Shown here in pieces: positions 16,114-25,532 of a stretch of 64,000 nucleotides of DNA; position 1 is the first letter of the stretch, and each line of letters begins with the position of its first letter. A program made the translations under genes and the position numbers. Source of the stretch: Brevibacterium sp. (lineage in GTDB: Bacteria > Actinomycetota > Actinomycetes > Actinomycetales > Brevibacteriaceae); assembly GCA_030457025.1 (NCBI GenBank), contig JAKDSA010000008.1:1-64000 (forward strand). Direction: 5' to 3'. Below the pieces are notes generated by a model, which did not search any database, was not told the DNA's origin, and worked only from the letters and a program-made list of their open reading frames with translations.

Positions 16114-17703
16114 TCAACCTTCCACGGGTGCGCGGGCACCCGACGATCCGCGGTGATCATTGTCTGAGTTCTCGTGGGCGGGACTGGTGCTGCCGATGAC
16201 GTTGGGGTCGGGAGCGAGGCTGGTGTGTGCGAACGAGCGATACTGCCTACGGACCTGTGACGGTCTCGGATGCAGAGTCGCGACGAGTTCGACCTGCCAC
16301 CTCGGCGAGGAACCGGTCAGTGTCCAGGCCGCCTGCCGGGCAGCCCCGATGGCCACGTATTCGGCCTGTTCGGGCACGTCGATGGGGACGGTGAAGATGT
16401 CTCTGGCCACTTCCCGCACTGCCGGATTGCGGGCCGCTCCGCCGATGAGGAGTAGTCGTTCGGCGGTGACGCCTTGCCGCAGCACCGCGTCGAGACCGTC
16501 CGCCAGCCCGCACAGCATGCCTTCGACGAAGGCGCGAGCCACGTTCTCCGGGGAGGAGTTTGCCAAGGTCATGCCCTCCAACCGGGCTGTCGCATCCGGA
16601 AGATTGGGGGTGCGCTCGCCCTCGAAATAGGGGACGAGGGTGAGCCCGTTCGCCCCCGGCTCCGAGGCAAGGGCAAGCGCGGCCACATCGGAATGGCTGG
16701 CCCGCAGCAGCGCTGCTGCGGAGTCGAGGACGCGGGCGGCGTTGAGGGTGGCGACGAGCGGAAGCCGCCCACCATCGGCGGAGGCGAATCCCGCGACCGT
16801 TCCGGACGGATCGTTGATCTCCAACCTGGTCGGGCTGAAGACCGTCCCCGAGGTGCCGATCGAGATGACGACATCTCCCGGAACAGCTCCGAGGCCCAGT
16901 GCAGCAGCCGCATTGTCCCCGGCACCGGGACCGACGAGGATGCCCTCGGGAGTGCGGCCGGCACTGTCGTGGGGGCGCAGAACTCGGGGGAGCAGAACAG
17001 CTTCGTCGCGGGGACTGACCACGATGGGTCCGGTGTCCTCGTGCGTCTGGGAACCAGCTGCTTCCCGTGCTGAGGTGCCGAACGCTGTGCGGAAGAGTTC
17101 GAAGTCGTAGTCTCCGGTGACCGCGGAGAAGTACGCGGTGCCGCTGGCATCGGAGGCGTCCGTGACGAGCGCCTCCAGGTTCGGTCCCCGTGGGGCCTCT
17201 GAGCTGGAGGGCCCATAGCCCAGCAGTCGCCAGGTCAGCCAGTCATGGGGCAGAGCCACGGCCGCGACCCGGGAGGCATTGTCCGGTTCGTGGTCGCGCA
17301 GCCACCGCAGTTTGGCCCCGGTGAAGGACGCGACGGGAACGACGCCTGCCCGGTCGACGAACTCATCGGCACCGACTTCTGCGAGGAGTGCCCGTGCTGC
17401 CCCGTCACTGCGCAGATCGTTCCACAGCAGAGCGTCGCGGATGACCTCCCCGCTTCTGTCGAGGGCGAGGAGTCCATGCTGCTGTCCGCTGATGCTGACG
17501 GCGGCGACATCGGCGAACCCACCTGCATCGCAGACCGCCTGACGCAGTGCCGACCACCAGGCTTCGGGGTCGACCTCTGTGCCGGCAGGGTGCGGGGCCG
17601 ATCCGGTGCGCAGGACTTCGCCCGTGAAGGGATCGACGATGACGACCTTGCAGCTCTGCGTCGACGAATCAACACCGGCCACCAGCCTGCGATCGGCAGT
17701 CAT
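16114..17703 (-). CDS. xylB: Xylulokinase
   Basis: 529 residues of the FGGY carbohydrate kinase family. N-terminal VAGVDSSTQSCKVVIVD, the substrate block VSISGQQHGLLALD and ALLWNDLRSDGAA, and the second-domain ATP block ISIGTSGTVFSP and LLIGGAARNPAVREVARDIFTVPIDVPEQAEYVAIGAARQAAW match xylulokinases. It would phosphorylate D-xylulose to xylulose-5-phosphate. With the polyol dehydrogenase at 22.3 kb this fits D-arabitol to D-xylulose to xylulose-5-phosphate. The ATG overlaps the regulator stop, so the three minus-strand genes form one operon. The last 40 residues are a polar extension. Confidence 0.9.
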   Translation of the reverse strand: MTADRRLVAGVDSSTQSCKVVIVDPFTGEVLRTGSAPHPAGTEVDPEAWWSALRQAVCDAGGFADVAAVSISGQQHGLLALDRSGEVIRDALLWNDLRSDGAARALLAEVGADEFVDRAGVVPVASFTGAKLRWLRDHEPDNASRVAAVALPHDWLTWRLLGYGPSSSEAPRGPNLEALVTDASDASGTAYFSAVTGDYDFELFRTAFGTSAREAAGSQTHEDTGPIVVSPRDEAVLLPRVLRPHDSAGRTPEGILVGPGAGDNAAAALGLGAVPGDVVISIGTSGTVFSPTRLEINDPSGTVAGFASADGGRLPLVATLNAARVLDSAAALLRASHSDVAALALASEPGANGLTLVPYFEGERTPNLPDATARLEGMTLANSSPENVARAFVEGMLCGLADGLDAVLRQGVTAERLLLIGGAARNPAVREVARDIFTVPIDVPEQAEYVAIGAARQAAWTLTGSSPRWQVELVATLHPRPSQVRRQYRSFAHTSLAPDPNVIGSTSPAHENSDNDHRGSSGARAPVEG

Positions 17704-18713
17704 CGGGACTCCTCGGTCTGCGAGGCCGGCAGTGCTCCGGTCGGTGGGTCCACCAGCAACTCGGTCGGCGAGCTGTCGAGGATCTCCTGGGCCAGCGCCT
17801 CGTCGACGATGGCGACATCGAGGATTCCGGCGGCGCAGGCTGCACGAACAGCCTCGGCGCGCTGTGCTCCACGAGCCACCCCGACGGTTGTCGTCGCATT
17901 TCGCAGCTGGTCGAGGGTGACGGCGATGACGCGGTCATCGATGGTGTCGACCTCGATTCCGGCGGCGTCGAAGAGGCGACCGGAGGCTTCGGCCACCGCG
18001 CCGTCGGCCAGCCCTGCCGCTCGCTGTTGGGGACTGCACTTCTCCCACACCGAGGACTGTCCCTCGGCCCAGGCGGCGACCGAGATCACGGCGAGGTCGA
18101 GATCGTCCGCTGCGGTCAGGGCGCTGGAGAGCTCCGGCAGGGCGCTGAGATCTGCGGCGGTGTCGGCCTCGGTGACCAGCAAGGGAGCTGGCAGCCGGAC
18201 CATGGTCACCGCGGGGTCCTGTCCCAGCCGGGCGAAGATTCCAGCACTGGGCCGATGCGAACCGAGTTGGAGTGCACCGGCGAGCTGGACGACTGTGCAG
18301 CGGGGGAGAGCAGGGGTGAATTCCGCTGCTGCATCGAGTGTGCGCGACCAGGCCAGACCGATGCGCATTCCAGGACGGGCGCGCCGATCGACGTAGGCCA
18401 GTGCGGCCCGACCCATTCGCTGAGCAGCGTCGACGTCAAGCTCGGCCTCGTGCTCGAATGCGACGATGACCGCTGACTTCAGTCCGAGGGCCGACGCGAG
18501 CCGTTCGGCCGCACCGTCCTCGTCGGCGGCGTCGGCTTCGATGGAGATCGTGACGACTCCGCTGTCAACGGCCTCCTGAAGCAGTCGGGCGACTTGGAAC
18601 CGGCTGAGTCCGTGTGCTTTGCCGATCTCCACCTTCGAACCGCCCTGGACGTAGTGCTCTCTGGCCAGCTGAGCCAGGAACCGGCGGTGTCTGGCAGTGG
18701 GTGCAGTGCTCAT
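17700..18713 (-). CDS. SorC/DeoR-type sugar-binding transcriptional regulator
   Basis: 337 residues. An N-terminal helix-turn-helix (SKVEIGKAHGLSRFQVARLLQEAVDSGVV, about residues 25-53) is followed by the SorC sugar-binding domain, with IGLAWSRTLDAAAEF and the closing blocks GVARGAQRAEAVRAACAAGILDVAIVDEALAQEIL. SorC regulators bind a phosphorylated sugar and control the adjacent polyol or sugar operon. ATG 18713 follows GGGAGAG; the longer form beginning near 18773 would start inside the operator region. It is divergent from the solute-binding protein gene and first in the regulator-xylB-ATPase operon. Ligand probably a polyol catabolic intermediate such as xylulose phosphate (inference). Confidence 0.88.
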   Translation of the reverse strand: MSTAPTARHRRFLAQLAREHYVQGGSKVEIGKAHGLSRFQVARLLQEAVDSGVVTISIEADAADEDGAAERLASALGLKSAVIVAFEHEAELDVDAAQRMGRAALAYVDRRARPGMRIGLAWSRTLDAAAEFTPALPRCTVVQLAGALQLGSHRPSAGIFARLGQDPAVTMVRLPAPLLVTEADTAADLSALPELSSALTAADDLDLAVISVAAWAEGQSSVWEKCSPQQRAAGLADGAVAEASGRLFDAAGIEVDTIDDRVIAVTLDQLRNATTTVGVARGAQRAEAVRAACAAGILDVAIVDEALAQEILDSSPTELLVDPPTGALPASQTEESR

Positions 18714-18763
18714 GGCTCTCCCTTCAGGATCGATGGCGACGACGCTACCGCTCATCTGTGACC

Positions 18764-18824
18764 TATTGCACATCTGATCAGATTATGACACAGTATTGCA
18801 CATATGAGCACAGGTGCTCATATG
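18764..18824. promoter_or_regulatory. Operator region of the polyol locus: direct repeats and a 24-bp palindrome
   Basis: The element TATTGCACATCTGATCA at 18764-18780 recurs as TATTGCACATATGAGCA at 18794-18810, 30 bp apart (15 of 17 identical), about three helical turns. The second copy runs into a perfect palindrome CATATGAGCAC-AG-GTGCTCATATG at 18801-18824. The palindrome precedes TATGTA, which could be the -10 of the solute-binding protein promoter. CATAAT at 18787-18782 on the minus strand could serve the regulator. These are the natural binding sites for the SorC regulator. Confidence 0.7.
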
Positions 18825-18887
18825 TATTTCGTCAAGCACACCCGACGGCGGGCGGCAATCCCGCAATGATGAGGGAAGGCAATTACG

Positions 18888-20246
18888 ATGAAGCAGAAGA
18901 TCACGCGCCGGGCTGCCACAGCGGCGGCCATCGGAGTGGTCGGAGCACTCACACTCGCAGGGTGTGGTGGCGCCGGGGGCAGTTCGAGCGGCGGAGACAA
19001 TGAAGAAGTCAACGTTCTCATGGTCAACAACCCGCAGATGCAGGACCTGCAGAAGCTCACCGCGGATCATTTCACGAACGACACCGGCATCACGGTCAAC
19101 TACACGGTGCTGCCGGAGAACGAGGTTCGCGCCAAGATCGGTCAGGAGTTCTCAGCACAGGCCGGCAATTATGACGTGGCCTCGATGTCGAACTACGAAG
19201 TGCCGACATACGCCGAGAACGGGTGGCTGACCTCGATGAATGACGGGGTGGTCGATGCCGAGGGCTTCAACCAGGACGACATCCTCGCGCCGATGGCCGA
19301 ATCGATGACCTATGAGGATGAGATCTACGGCGAACCGTTCTATGGAGAAGGGTCCTTTCTGATGTATCGGAAGGACATCTTCAAGAAGGCGGGCGTGACG
19401 ATGCCGGACAATCCTACCTGGGACGAAGTCGCTGATCTGGCCGAGAAGGTCGACGGCGCTGAGAAGGGAACCAAGGGAATCTGCCTGCGCGGCCTGCCCG
19501 GATGGGGAGAGATGTTCGCGCCCCTGACCACCGTGGTCAATACCTTCGGCGGCACATGGTTCGACGAGAACTGGGATGCTCAGGTTGACTCCGAGGAGTT
19601 CAAGGAGGCGACGAACTTCTACGTCGACCTCATCAAGGACCACGGCGAATCAGGGGCACCGCAGGCCGGCTATACCGAGTGCCTGACCAATCTGCAGCAG
19701 GGCAACGTGGCGATGTGGTACGACTCGACGGCGGCCACCGGCACCCTCGAAGCCGATGACTCACCGGTCAAAGGCAAGATCGGCTATGTCGCAGCACCGG
19801 TGAAGGAAACGAAGTCGAGCTCGTGGCTCTACACCTGGGCATGGGGCATCCAGGCGGCGGGCACGAACCAAGACGCTGCCAAGCAGTTCGTCGCGTGGGC
19901 CTCATCGCAGGACTACGAGGAGACCGTAGCCGAGGAACTGGGCTGGCAGCACGTGCCGGCAGGCAAACGCGCCTCGACCTATGAGAACCCGGACTATCAG
20001 AAGGCCGCGGAACCGTTCTACAAGCAGACCGAGGACGCCATCGAATCGGCCGATCCGAAGAATCCCGGTGTGCAGCCGCGCCCGACTCTCGGAGTGCAGT
20101 TCGTGACCATTCCCGAATTCGCCGACCTGGCGACGGGAATCTCCGAGGACATCAGCTCGGCGATTGCCGGGCGCACCACGGTGGACAAGGCGCTGGAGAA
20201 GGGACAGAAGGAAGCAGAGAAGGTCGGAGACAAGTACAAGAAGTGA
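18888..20246 (+). CDS. Polyol/sugar ABC transporter substrate-binding lipoprotein
   Basis: 452 residues. A lipoprotein signal (RRAATAAAIGVVGALTLAGCGG) ends in a cysteine at about residue 25, so the mature protein is lipid-anchored outside the membrane. The remainder is a family 1 extracellular binding protein fold, with LMVNNPQMQDLQKLTADHF, GEPFYGEGSFLMYRKDIFKKAGV, GWGEMFAPLTTVVNTFGGTWFDENW and SSWLYTWAWGIQAAG. It would capture a polyol and deliver it to the two permeases that follow. The similarity is to sorbitol/mannitol binding proteins. ATG 18888 is preceded by GAGGGAAGG. First gene of the plus-strand operon. Confidence 0.9.
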   Translation: MKQKITRRAATAAAIGVVGALTLAGCGGAGGSSSGGDNEEVNVLMVNNPQMQDLQKLTADHFTNDTGITVNYTVLPENEVRAKIGQEFSAQAGNYDVASMSNYEVPTYAENGWLTSMNDGVVDAEGFNQDDILAPMAESMTYEDEIYGEPFYGEGSFLMYRKDIFKKAGVTMPDNPTWDEVADLAEKVDGAEKGTKGICLRGLPGWGEMFAPLTTVVNTFGGTWFDENWDAQVDSEEFKEATNFYVDLIKDHGESGAPQAGYTECLTNLQQGNVAMWYDSTAATGTLEADDSPVKGKIGYVAAPVKETKSSSWLYTWAWGIQAAGTNQDAAKQFVAWASSQDYEETVAEELGWQHVPAGKRASTYENPDYQKAAEPFYKQTEDAIESADPKNPGVQPRPTLGVQFVTIPEFADLATGISEDISSAIAGRTTVDKALEKGQKEAEKVGDKYKK

Positions 20247-20328
20247 ATGCGGCGCCTCGGGCGCAGGCCTAAGCGTCTGCGCCCGAGCTCCCGGCTCCCC
20301 ACCGCCATCCATCACCGGAGGTCGTCCA

Positions 20329-21294
20329 TTGTCAGCACCTGCCCAAGACCGCCGAACTCAGGCGGCGTCCGCGACCGAATCGCCCGCGGTCACCTCGCCC
20401 AGGCTCACGGCCCCGAGCGCCCGAAAACGATGGTCCCTGCGAGCCCCGATGCTGCCGGCGCTGATCTTCGTCATCCTCGTCACGCAGATTCCATTCGCGA
20501 TCACGATCGTCATCTCGTTCATGAAATGGAACGCTGCCTATCCTGATGACATCAGCTTCGGCACCGTGGCGAACTACGTCACCGTCTTCACGGACGCCGA
20601 CCTGCTGCGTGCGGTGTTCGTGACCGTGGGTCTGACCGTCTCGGTCGTTTTGGTCTCGGCAGTGCTGGGTTTGGCCATCGCGCTTCTCCTCGATCGCAAG
20701 TTCATCGGACGCGGGCTCGTGCGCACGCTGATGATCACCCCATTCCTGATCGTGCCCGTGGCTGCGGCTCTGCTGTTCAAGCATGCGATCTTCAACCCCT
20801 CCTACGGGCTGGTCAACGGGCTGCTGACCACTGTCTTCGGCGAGAATGCGCCGCAGCCGGACCTCATGAGCACGTATCCGCTGCTGGGAATCGGCATCGT
20901 GCTCGTCTGGCAGTGGACCCCGTTCATGATGCTCATCATGCTCGCGGGTCTGCAGTCGCGTCCCCTGGACGTCTACGAGGCGGCACTGGTCGACGGCGCC
21001 GGACCAGGACAGACATTCCGCTTCATCACCTTGCCGCACCTGCGTCGCTACATCGAACTCGCGGCTCTGCTCGGCACGATCTACATCGTGCAGAACTTCG
21101 ACACCGTCTTCACCATGACCTCCGGCGGACTCGGAACCGCGAATCTGCCCTATGTCATCTACCAGGAGTTCTTCGTGGCCCAAGACTACGGAGTCGCTTC
21201 CGCCGTCGGCGTCATCGTCGTCATCGCCTCGCTCATCATCGCGACCTTCGCACTGCGAACCGCATCCACCCTGCTCAAGGAGGAGAACTCATGA
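20329..21294 (+). CDS. Polyol/sugar ABC transporter permease 1 (MalF-like)
   Basis: 321 residues from TTG 20329, chosen because CGGAGG lies eight bases upstream and no better start fits. After a polar N-terminus of about 40 residues there are six predicted membrane segments starting with MLPALIFVILVTQIPFAITIVISF. The EAA loop is YEAALVDGAGPGQTFRFITLPHLRR, the contact site for the ATPase. Together with the next gene it forms the membrane channel. The stop overlaps the following ATG. Confidence 0.9.
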   Translation: MSAPAQDRRTQAASATESPAVTSPRLTAPSARKRWSLRAPMLPALIFVILVTQIPFAITIVISFMKWNAAYPDDISFGTVANYVTVFTDADLLRAVFVTVGLTVSVVLVSAVLGLAIALLLDRKFIGRGLVRTLMITPFLIVPVAAALLFKHAIFNPSYGLVNGLLTTVFGENAPQPDLMSTYPLLGIGIVLVWQWTPFMMLIMLAGLQSRPLDVYEAALVDGAGPGQTFRFITLPHLRRYIELAALLGTIYIVQNFDTVFTMTSGGLGTANLPYVIYQEFFVAQDYGVASAVGVIVVIASLIIATFALRTASTLLKEENS

Positions 21295-22211
21295 GCACTC
21301 GAGACCTCACGGCGTCACCGGGTGCCTCCGACCCCGCGGGCGCCAATCGTTCCGGGCAGAAGGCGGGTGCATCGCGGCGTCCGGGACAGCGCCGAATCGG
21401 CAAAGTCCTGCTCGGCCTCCTCGCCTGGATCATCGGAATCCTCTTCGTGTCCCCGCTGCTGTGGATGCTGGTGACCAGCCTGCATGCAGAGACCGACGCA
21501 TCGACGAACCCGCCCAGTTTCTTTGCCCCGCTGACGCTGGACTCCTATGCCAACTTCTTCGGCGGAAGCAGCGGTGCGAACCCGTGGCCCTTCCTCATCA
21601 ACTCGGCGGTCGCGGCTATCGTCTCCACCCTCATCGTGCTGGTCCTGTCGACCCTGGCCGCGTATGCCCTGGCCATTCGGCGGATCAAACGCTGGTCAGA
21701 CGTCTTGTTCTTCCTGCTCTCGACCAAAATGCTGCCGATGGTTGCCGGGCTGCTGCCCGTCTACCTGGTCGCGCAGATGTTCGGCATCCTCGACACCTGG
21801 CTGCTGCTCATCATCATCTACTCGGCGATGAACATGCCCATCGCCGTGTGGATGATGCGATCGTTCCTCGCCGAGGTGCCGGTTGAAGTGCTCGAGGCCG
21901 CTGAGCTCGACGGTGCCAGGCTTCCCCGTGTCTTCATGAAGATTCTGCTGCCCCTGACCGCGCCCGGTCTGGCAGCTACGGCACTCATCTGCTTCATCTT
22001 CTCGTGGAACGAACTGCTGTTCGCCAACGTCCTGACCTCAACGGCGGCATCGACGGCACCCGTGTTCCTCACCAGTTTCGTCACGTCCCAGGGACTGTTC
22101 CTGTCCCAGGTGTGCGCGGCCTCGCTGATCATTTCAGTGCCGGTGCTCGTCGCCGGCATCGCGGCCCAGGACAAACTCGTCCAGGGCCTGTCGATGGGTG
22201 CAGTGAAGTGA
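21291..22211 (+). CDS. Polyol/sugar ABC transporter permease 2 (MalG-like)
   Basis: 306 residues starting at ATG 21291, overlapping the previous stop (ATGA), with AGGAG upstream. Six membrane segments begin with VLLGLLAWIIGILFVSPLLWMLVTSL. The EAA motif is VEVLEAAELDGARLPRVFMKILLPLTAPGL. The N-terminal 35 residues are polar. It pairs with the preceding permease. The next gene, the polyol dehydrogenase, begins 64 bases later in the same direction and probably on the same transcript. Confidence 0.9.
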   Translation: MSTRDLTASPGASDPAGANRSGQKAGASRRPGQRRIGKVLLGLLAWIIGILFVSPLLWMLVTSLHAETDASTNPPSFFAPLTLDSYANFFGGSSGANPWPFLINSAVAAIVSTLIVLVLSTLAAYALAIRRIKRWSDVLFFLLSTKMLPMVAGLLPVYLVAQMFGILDTWLLLIIIYSAMNMPIAVWMMRSFLAEVPVEVLEAAELDGARLPRVFMKILLPLTAPGLAATALICFIFSWNELLFANVLTSTAASTAPVFLTSFVTSQGLFLSQVCAASLIISVPVLVAGIAAQDKLVQGLSMGAVK

Positions 22212-22275
22212 TGCTCGGTCGCCTCAGTCGACATCCGACCCGGTGCAACCAGTCCACCCGAGGAACAGGGGAGAG

Positions 22276-23793
22276 ATGATGACGGATTCTACGGACATGC
22301 TGTCTCTGCATGGATCGAACCTCGACCGGATTGCGGCTCGCGGGGTGAGAGTGCCGGGCTACGACCGGAGCACAGTGACTCCGGGCATCGTGCATTTCGG
22401 CGTCGGGGGTTTCCACCGCGCCCACATGGCCGTGGTCCTCGATGACCTCATGGCTGCGGGTCGAGCCGCGGAATGGGGAATCGTGGGAGCCGGCGTTCTG
22501 CCTCACGATGTGCGGATGCGCGACGCGCTGGCGGGACAGGATCACCTCTACTCGCTGACGCTCAAGCACCCCGACGGAACCCGACAACGACGAGTGATCG
22601 GGTCGATCATCGACTACCGCTACGGACCCGACGACCCGCAGGGGCTCGTGGACCTCCTCGGCGAGGAAAGGATCCGCATCGTCTCGCTCACGGTCACCGA
22701 GGGCGGATACAACGTCAACCCGGTGACCGGGGAGTTCATCGCCGACGACGCGATGATCGCAGCCGATGCGGCCGCACTGGCCGCGCGGCAGCTGCCGCGC
22801 ACGGTCTTCGGCTATGTCATCGAGGCTCTGCGCCGTCGCCGCGACGCCGGCGTGGCCCCATTCACCGTGCAGTCGTGTGACAACATCTCGGAGAACGGCA
22901 ATGTGGCGAAGAAGATGTTCGGCGCCTTCGCCGGCCTCGTCGATCCCGAACTCGCAGCATGGATCGACGCCCATGTGGCCTTCCCGAACGCGATGGTCGA
23001 TCGCATCACCCCGGCCACCACCGACGAGGACAGGGCCGAGCTGAGTGAAGAGACCGGTCTGGAGGATGCCTGGCCTGTGGTGGCCGAGCCCTTCTTCCAA
23101 TGGGTGCTCGAAGACAGCTTCACCTCGGGGCGGCCCCCTTACGAATCGGCGGGTGCCCAGGTCGTCGATGATGTCAGACCCTACGAGCACATGAAGCTGC
23201 GTCTGCTCAACTCCGGGCACCAAGGCCTGGCCTACTTCGGCCTCCTCGCGGGCTACACCTACGCTCATGAAGCCATGGAGAACCCCGATATCGCTGCCTA
23301 CCTGCGCAGATACATGGACGAGGAAGGCACTCCCAGTCTTGAGCCGCTGCCCGGGATCGACCTCGACGGGTACAAGGATTCGCTCATCGAGCGGTTCAGC
23401 AACCCCGAGATCCGTGACACCTTGGCCCGCCTCGGCGCCGAATCCTCGGACCGCATCCCCAAATGGCTGGTCCCCGTCATCATCGACAATCTGGCCTCTG
23501 GTGCCCCGGTGGAAGTCGCGGCAGCCATCTGCGCTTCCTGGGCCCGTTACGCCGAAGGCAGTGATGAGCAGGGGGCAGCGTTCACCATCGTCGACCGCTT
23601 TGCCGAGGAGTTGCAGCGGGTCGCGAAGGCACAGTCCGCGGATCCCTTGGCCTTCGTCCGACAGGGTCAGTTCTTCGGACCCGTGGCGAACGACTCCCAC
23701 TTCGCCGGTCCTTACCTCGCAGCTCTTCGCTCACTGCATGAGCGCGGCGCGAAGGAGACCGTTCGACGGATTGCCGTCCACGAGAAGCTCTGA
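22276..23793 (+). CDS. Mannitol/D-arabitol 2-dehydrogenase (long-chain polyol dehydrogenase)
   Basis: 505 residues. The Rossmann N-terminus is IVHFGVGGFHRAHMAVVLDDLM and the C-terminal domain carries the catalytic lysine block YEHMKLRLLNSGHQGLAYFGLLAGY, corresponding to the K-x-R-L-x-N-x-H signature of the family. It oxidises mannitol to fructose or D-arabitol to D-xylulose with NAD. The neighbouring xylulokinase favours arabitol. ATG 22276 follows GGGGAGAG; a second ATG lies one codon later. Last gene of the polyol uptake operon. Confidence 0.9.
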   Translation: MMTDSTDMLSLHGSNLDRIAARGVRVPGYDRSTVTPGIVHFGVGGFHRAHMAVVLDDLMAAGRAAEWGIVGAGVLPHDVRMRDALAGQDHLYSLTLKHPDGTRQRRVIGSIIDYRYGPDDPQGLVDLLGEERIRIVSLTVTEGGYNVNPVTGEFIADDAMIAADAAALAARQLPRTVFGYVIEALRRRRDAGVAPFTVQSCDNISENGNVAKKMFGAFAGLVDPELAAWIDAHVAFPNAMVDRITPATTDEDRAELSEETGLEDAWPVVAEPFFQWVLEDSFTSGRPPYESAGAQVVDDVRPYEHMKLRLLNSGHQGLAYFGLLAGYTYAHEAMENPDIAAYLRRYMDEEGTPSLEPLPGIDLDGYKDSLIERFSNPEIRDTLARLGAESSDRIPKWLVPVIIDNLASGAPVEVAAAICASWARYAEGSDEQGAAFTIVDRFAEELQRVAKAQSADPLAFVRQGQFFGPVANDSHFAGPYLAALRSLHERGAKETVRRIAVHEKL

Positions 23794-23879
23794 GGCAACG
23801 CGGACGTGAGAACAGACGCCGAACTCCGCGTCGGTGGCAGACACCGTCGTCCTTCGTCCGCCGATTCAGCTTCGGCGAT

Positions 23880-23891
23880 TAGCATGGGGCT
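23880..23891 (+). promoter_or_regulatory. Candidate leaderless promoter -10 before the NagZ-like gene
   Basis: TAGCAT at 23880-23885 followed by six bases and ATG 23892. GGGG is present but too close to the start to serve as a ribosome-binding site. Confidence 0.35.
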
Positions 23892-25532
23892 ATGCGACCC
23901 AGACTTTCCATCATCGCTGCGACCGCCGTGCTCGTACTGACCGGCTGCTCCGGCGGAACGTCCGATCCGCAACCGGAGAAGACCGGGGGAGCCGGAGCGT
24001 CGCAATCGGCCCAGAAGGCCGAACCCGAAAAGGCCGCGGAGCCGGCGGATATCACCCCCGCGGACTTCGCGGACGAGGCCAAGCAGATCGTTGACTCGTT
24101 CTCCGAGGATGAACTCGCCGGGTCCCTCATCATCGGCACCTGGTCAGGCGCCGACACTCAGACCGGGGTGAACCTGGTGAAGAAGAACAACCTCGGCGGG
24201 GTCATCATCATGGCCGACAACCTGCCCGAGGATCCAACGCCTGGCCAGGTCAAGGACGTCACCGAGGCAATCAACGGGGCCCGCTCCACAGGGCAGGCTG
24301 TGTCGATCGGCGTCGATCAGGAGGGCGGTCCGGTATCGCGGCTGAGCACCGGGGCACTGCCGTTCCCGCCGCTCATGGCGCTTTCGGCCACCCAGGATCC
24401 CGAGCTGACGCAGGCAGCGACGAAGGTGCAGGGCCAGAACCTCACCGATCTGGGCTTCACGATCGATTTCGCCCCGGATGCCGATGTCACCACCGGTGAG
24501 AAGGACGTGGCCATCAACGTGCGCTCGGCCGGGGATGATCACGAGGACGTCGCCGAGGTCGTCGCCGAGGCCGCAACCGGCTACCACCTCGGCGGTGTCG
24601 CCAGTTCCGCGAAGCACTTCCCCGGCCACGGTCGTCTTCACGTCGATTCGCACAAGAGCCTGCCGGTGTCGAAGAAGAGCATCAAGGAACTCGAAGACTC
24701 GGATCTGCTGCCGTTCAAGTCCGCAGTCGACGCCGGCATCCCCATGGTGATGATGGGACACATCGGCCTGCCGGATGCGAAGACGACGCCGGCGACGCTG
24801 AACAAGAAGGCCTACCAGGCACTGCGTGAGACGCTGAACTTCGACGGAGTCATCATCACCGACGCACTCAACATGAAGGCCGTGAACCAGAACCTGGGTG
24901 GGGGAGAGACCGTCAAGGCGCTGGCCGCCGGTGCCGACCTCGCGCTCATGCCACCCGATTCCGCCGCCGCCCAGCAGGCAGTCGTCACGGCGATGAACCA
25001 CGGTGACCTGAAGAAGGGCGAGCTGGAGAAGAAGGCCGAGCGCGTGGTCGCGATGCAGCTGGCCACGGCCGAGACTCAGAAGGCGATCGCCGATGCCGAC
25101 GGCTCCGGTGGGGCCGACTCCGGGGGAGCAAGCGCCGAGGATCCGCAGCAGGTGCTGACCGATGTGGCCGAGGAGTCCCTGACGGTCCTCAAAGGCACAT
25201 GCTCCTTCGACGGCACCGACTCGATCTCCATCGTCGGTGGTGGTGAGAAGGAGAAGACCGCGCTGACGAAGGCGGCGAAGGATGCGGGGCTTGAGGTCGC
25301 CTCCGGTGGCACGAGCGTGAGCCTGAGCCCGAACACCTCCGCCGAGGTGGCGGTGGGCACCGCTGCACCGTGGACGATGCGCAACACCCCGGCGAAGACG
25401 GCAGTCACCGCCTATGACAGCAACCCCAATGCGCTGAAGGCCGTGGCGAAATGGCTCAAGGGCGACCTCAGCGCCTCGGGCACACTGCCCGTCGAATACG
25501 AGGGAAGTGAAGCGGCACCCGACTGCGGCTGA
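23892..25532 (+). CDS. Glycoside hydrolase family 3 lipoprotein, NagZ-like beta-N-acetylglucosaminidase
   Basis: 546 residues. The lipobox LVLTGCSGG gives lipid attachment at Cys19, so the enzyme is extracytoplasmic. The GH3 domain (about 70-400) shows VSIGVDQEGGPVSRL, the substrate and acid-base block KHFPGHGRLHVDSHKSLP with the NagZ Asp-Ser-His triplet, MVMMGHIGLPD, and the nucleophile block FDGVIITDALNMKAV. A linker rich in Gly/Ser and a further 130-residue domain follow. NagZ enzymes remove N-acetylglucosamine from muropeptides or lipoproteins. In the usual KHFPGHGDT motif the aspartate-threonine is replaced by Arg-Leu, though the DSH is kept. Probably monocistronic; a strong terminator follows. 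Confidence 0.88.
   Translation: MRPRLSIIAATAVLVLTGCSGGTSDPQPEKTGGAGASQSAQKAEPEKAAEPADITPADFADEAKQIVDSFSEDELAGSLIIGTWSGADTQTGVNLVKKNNLGGVIIMADNLPEDPTPGQVKDVTEAINGARSTGQAVSIGVDQEGGPVSRLSTGALPFPPLMALSATQDPELTQAATKVQGQNLTDLGFTIDFAPDADVTTGEKDVAINVRSAGDDHEDVAEVVAEAATGYHLGGVASSAKHFPGHGRLHVDSHKSLPVSKKSIKELEDSDLLPFKSAVDAGIPMVMMGHIGLPDAKTTPATLNKKAYQALRETLNFDGVIITDALNMKAVNQNLGGGETVKALAAGADLALMPPDSAAAQQAVVTAMNHGDLKKGELEKKAERVVAMQLATAETQKAIADADGSGGADSGGASAEDPQQVLTDVAEESLTVLKGTCSFDGTDSISIVGGGEKEKTALTKAAKDAGLEVASGGTSVSLSPNTSAEVAVGTAAPWTMRNTPAKTAVTAYDSNPNALKAVAKWLKGDLSASGTLPVEYEGSEAAPDCG

Noticed and set aside
22129-23700. 523-codon open frame opposite the polyol dehydrogenase gene
   Set aside because: The dehydrogenase on the plus strand has complete family motifs; the antisense translation has none.
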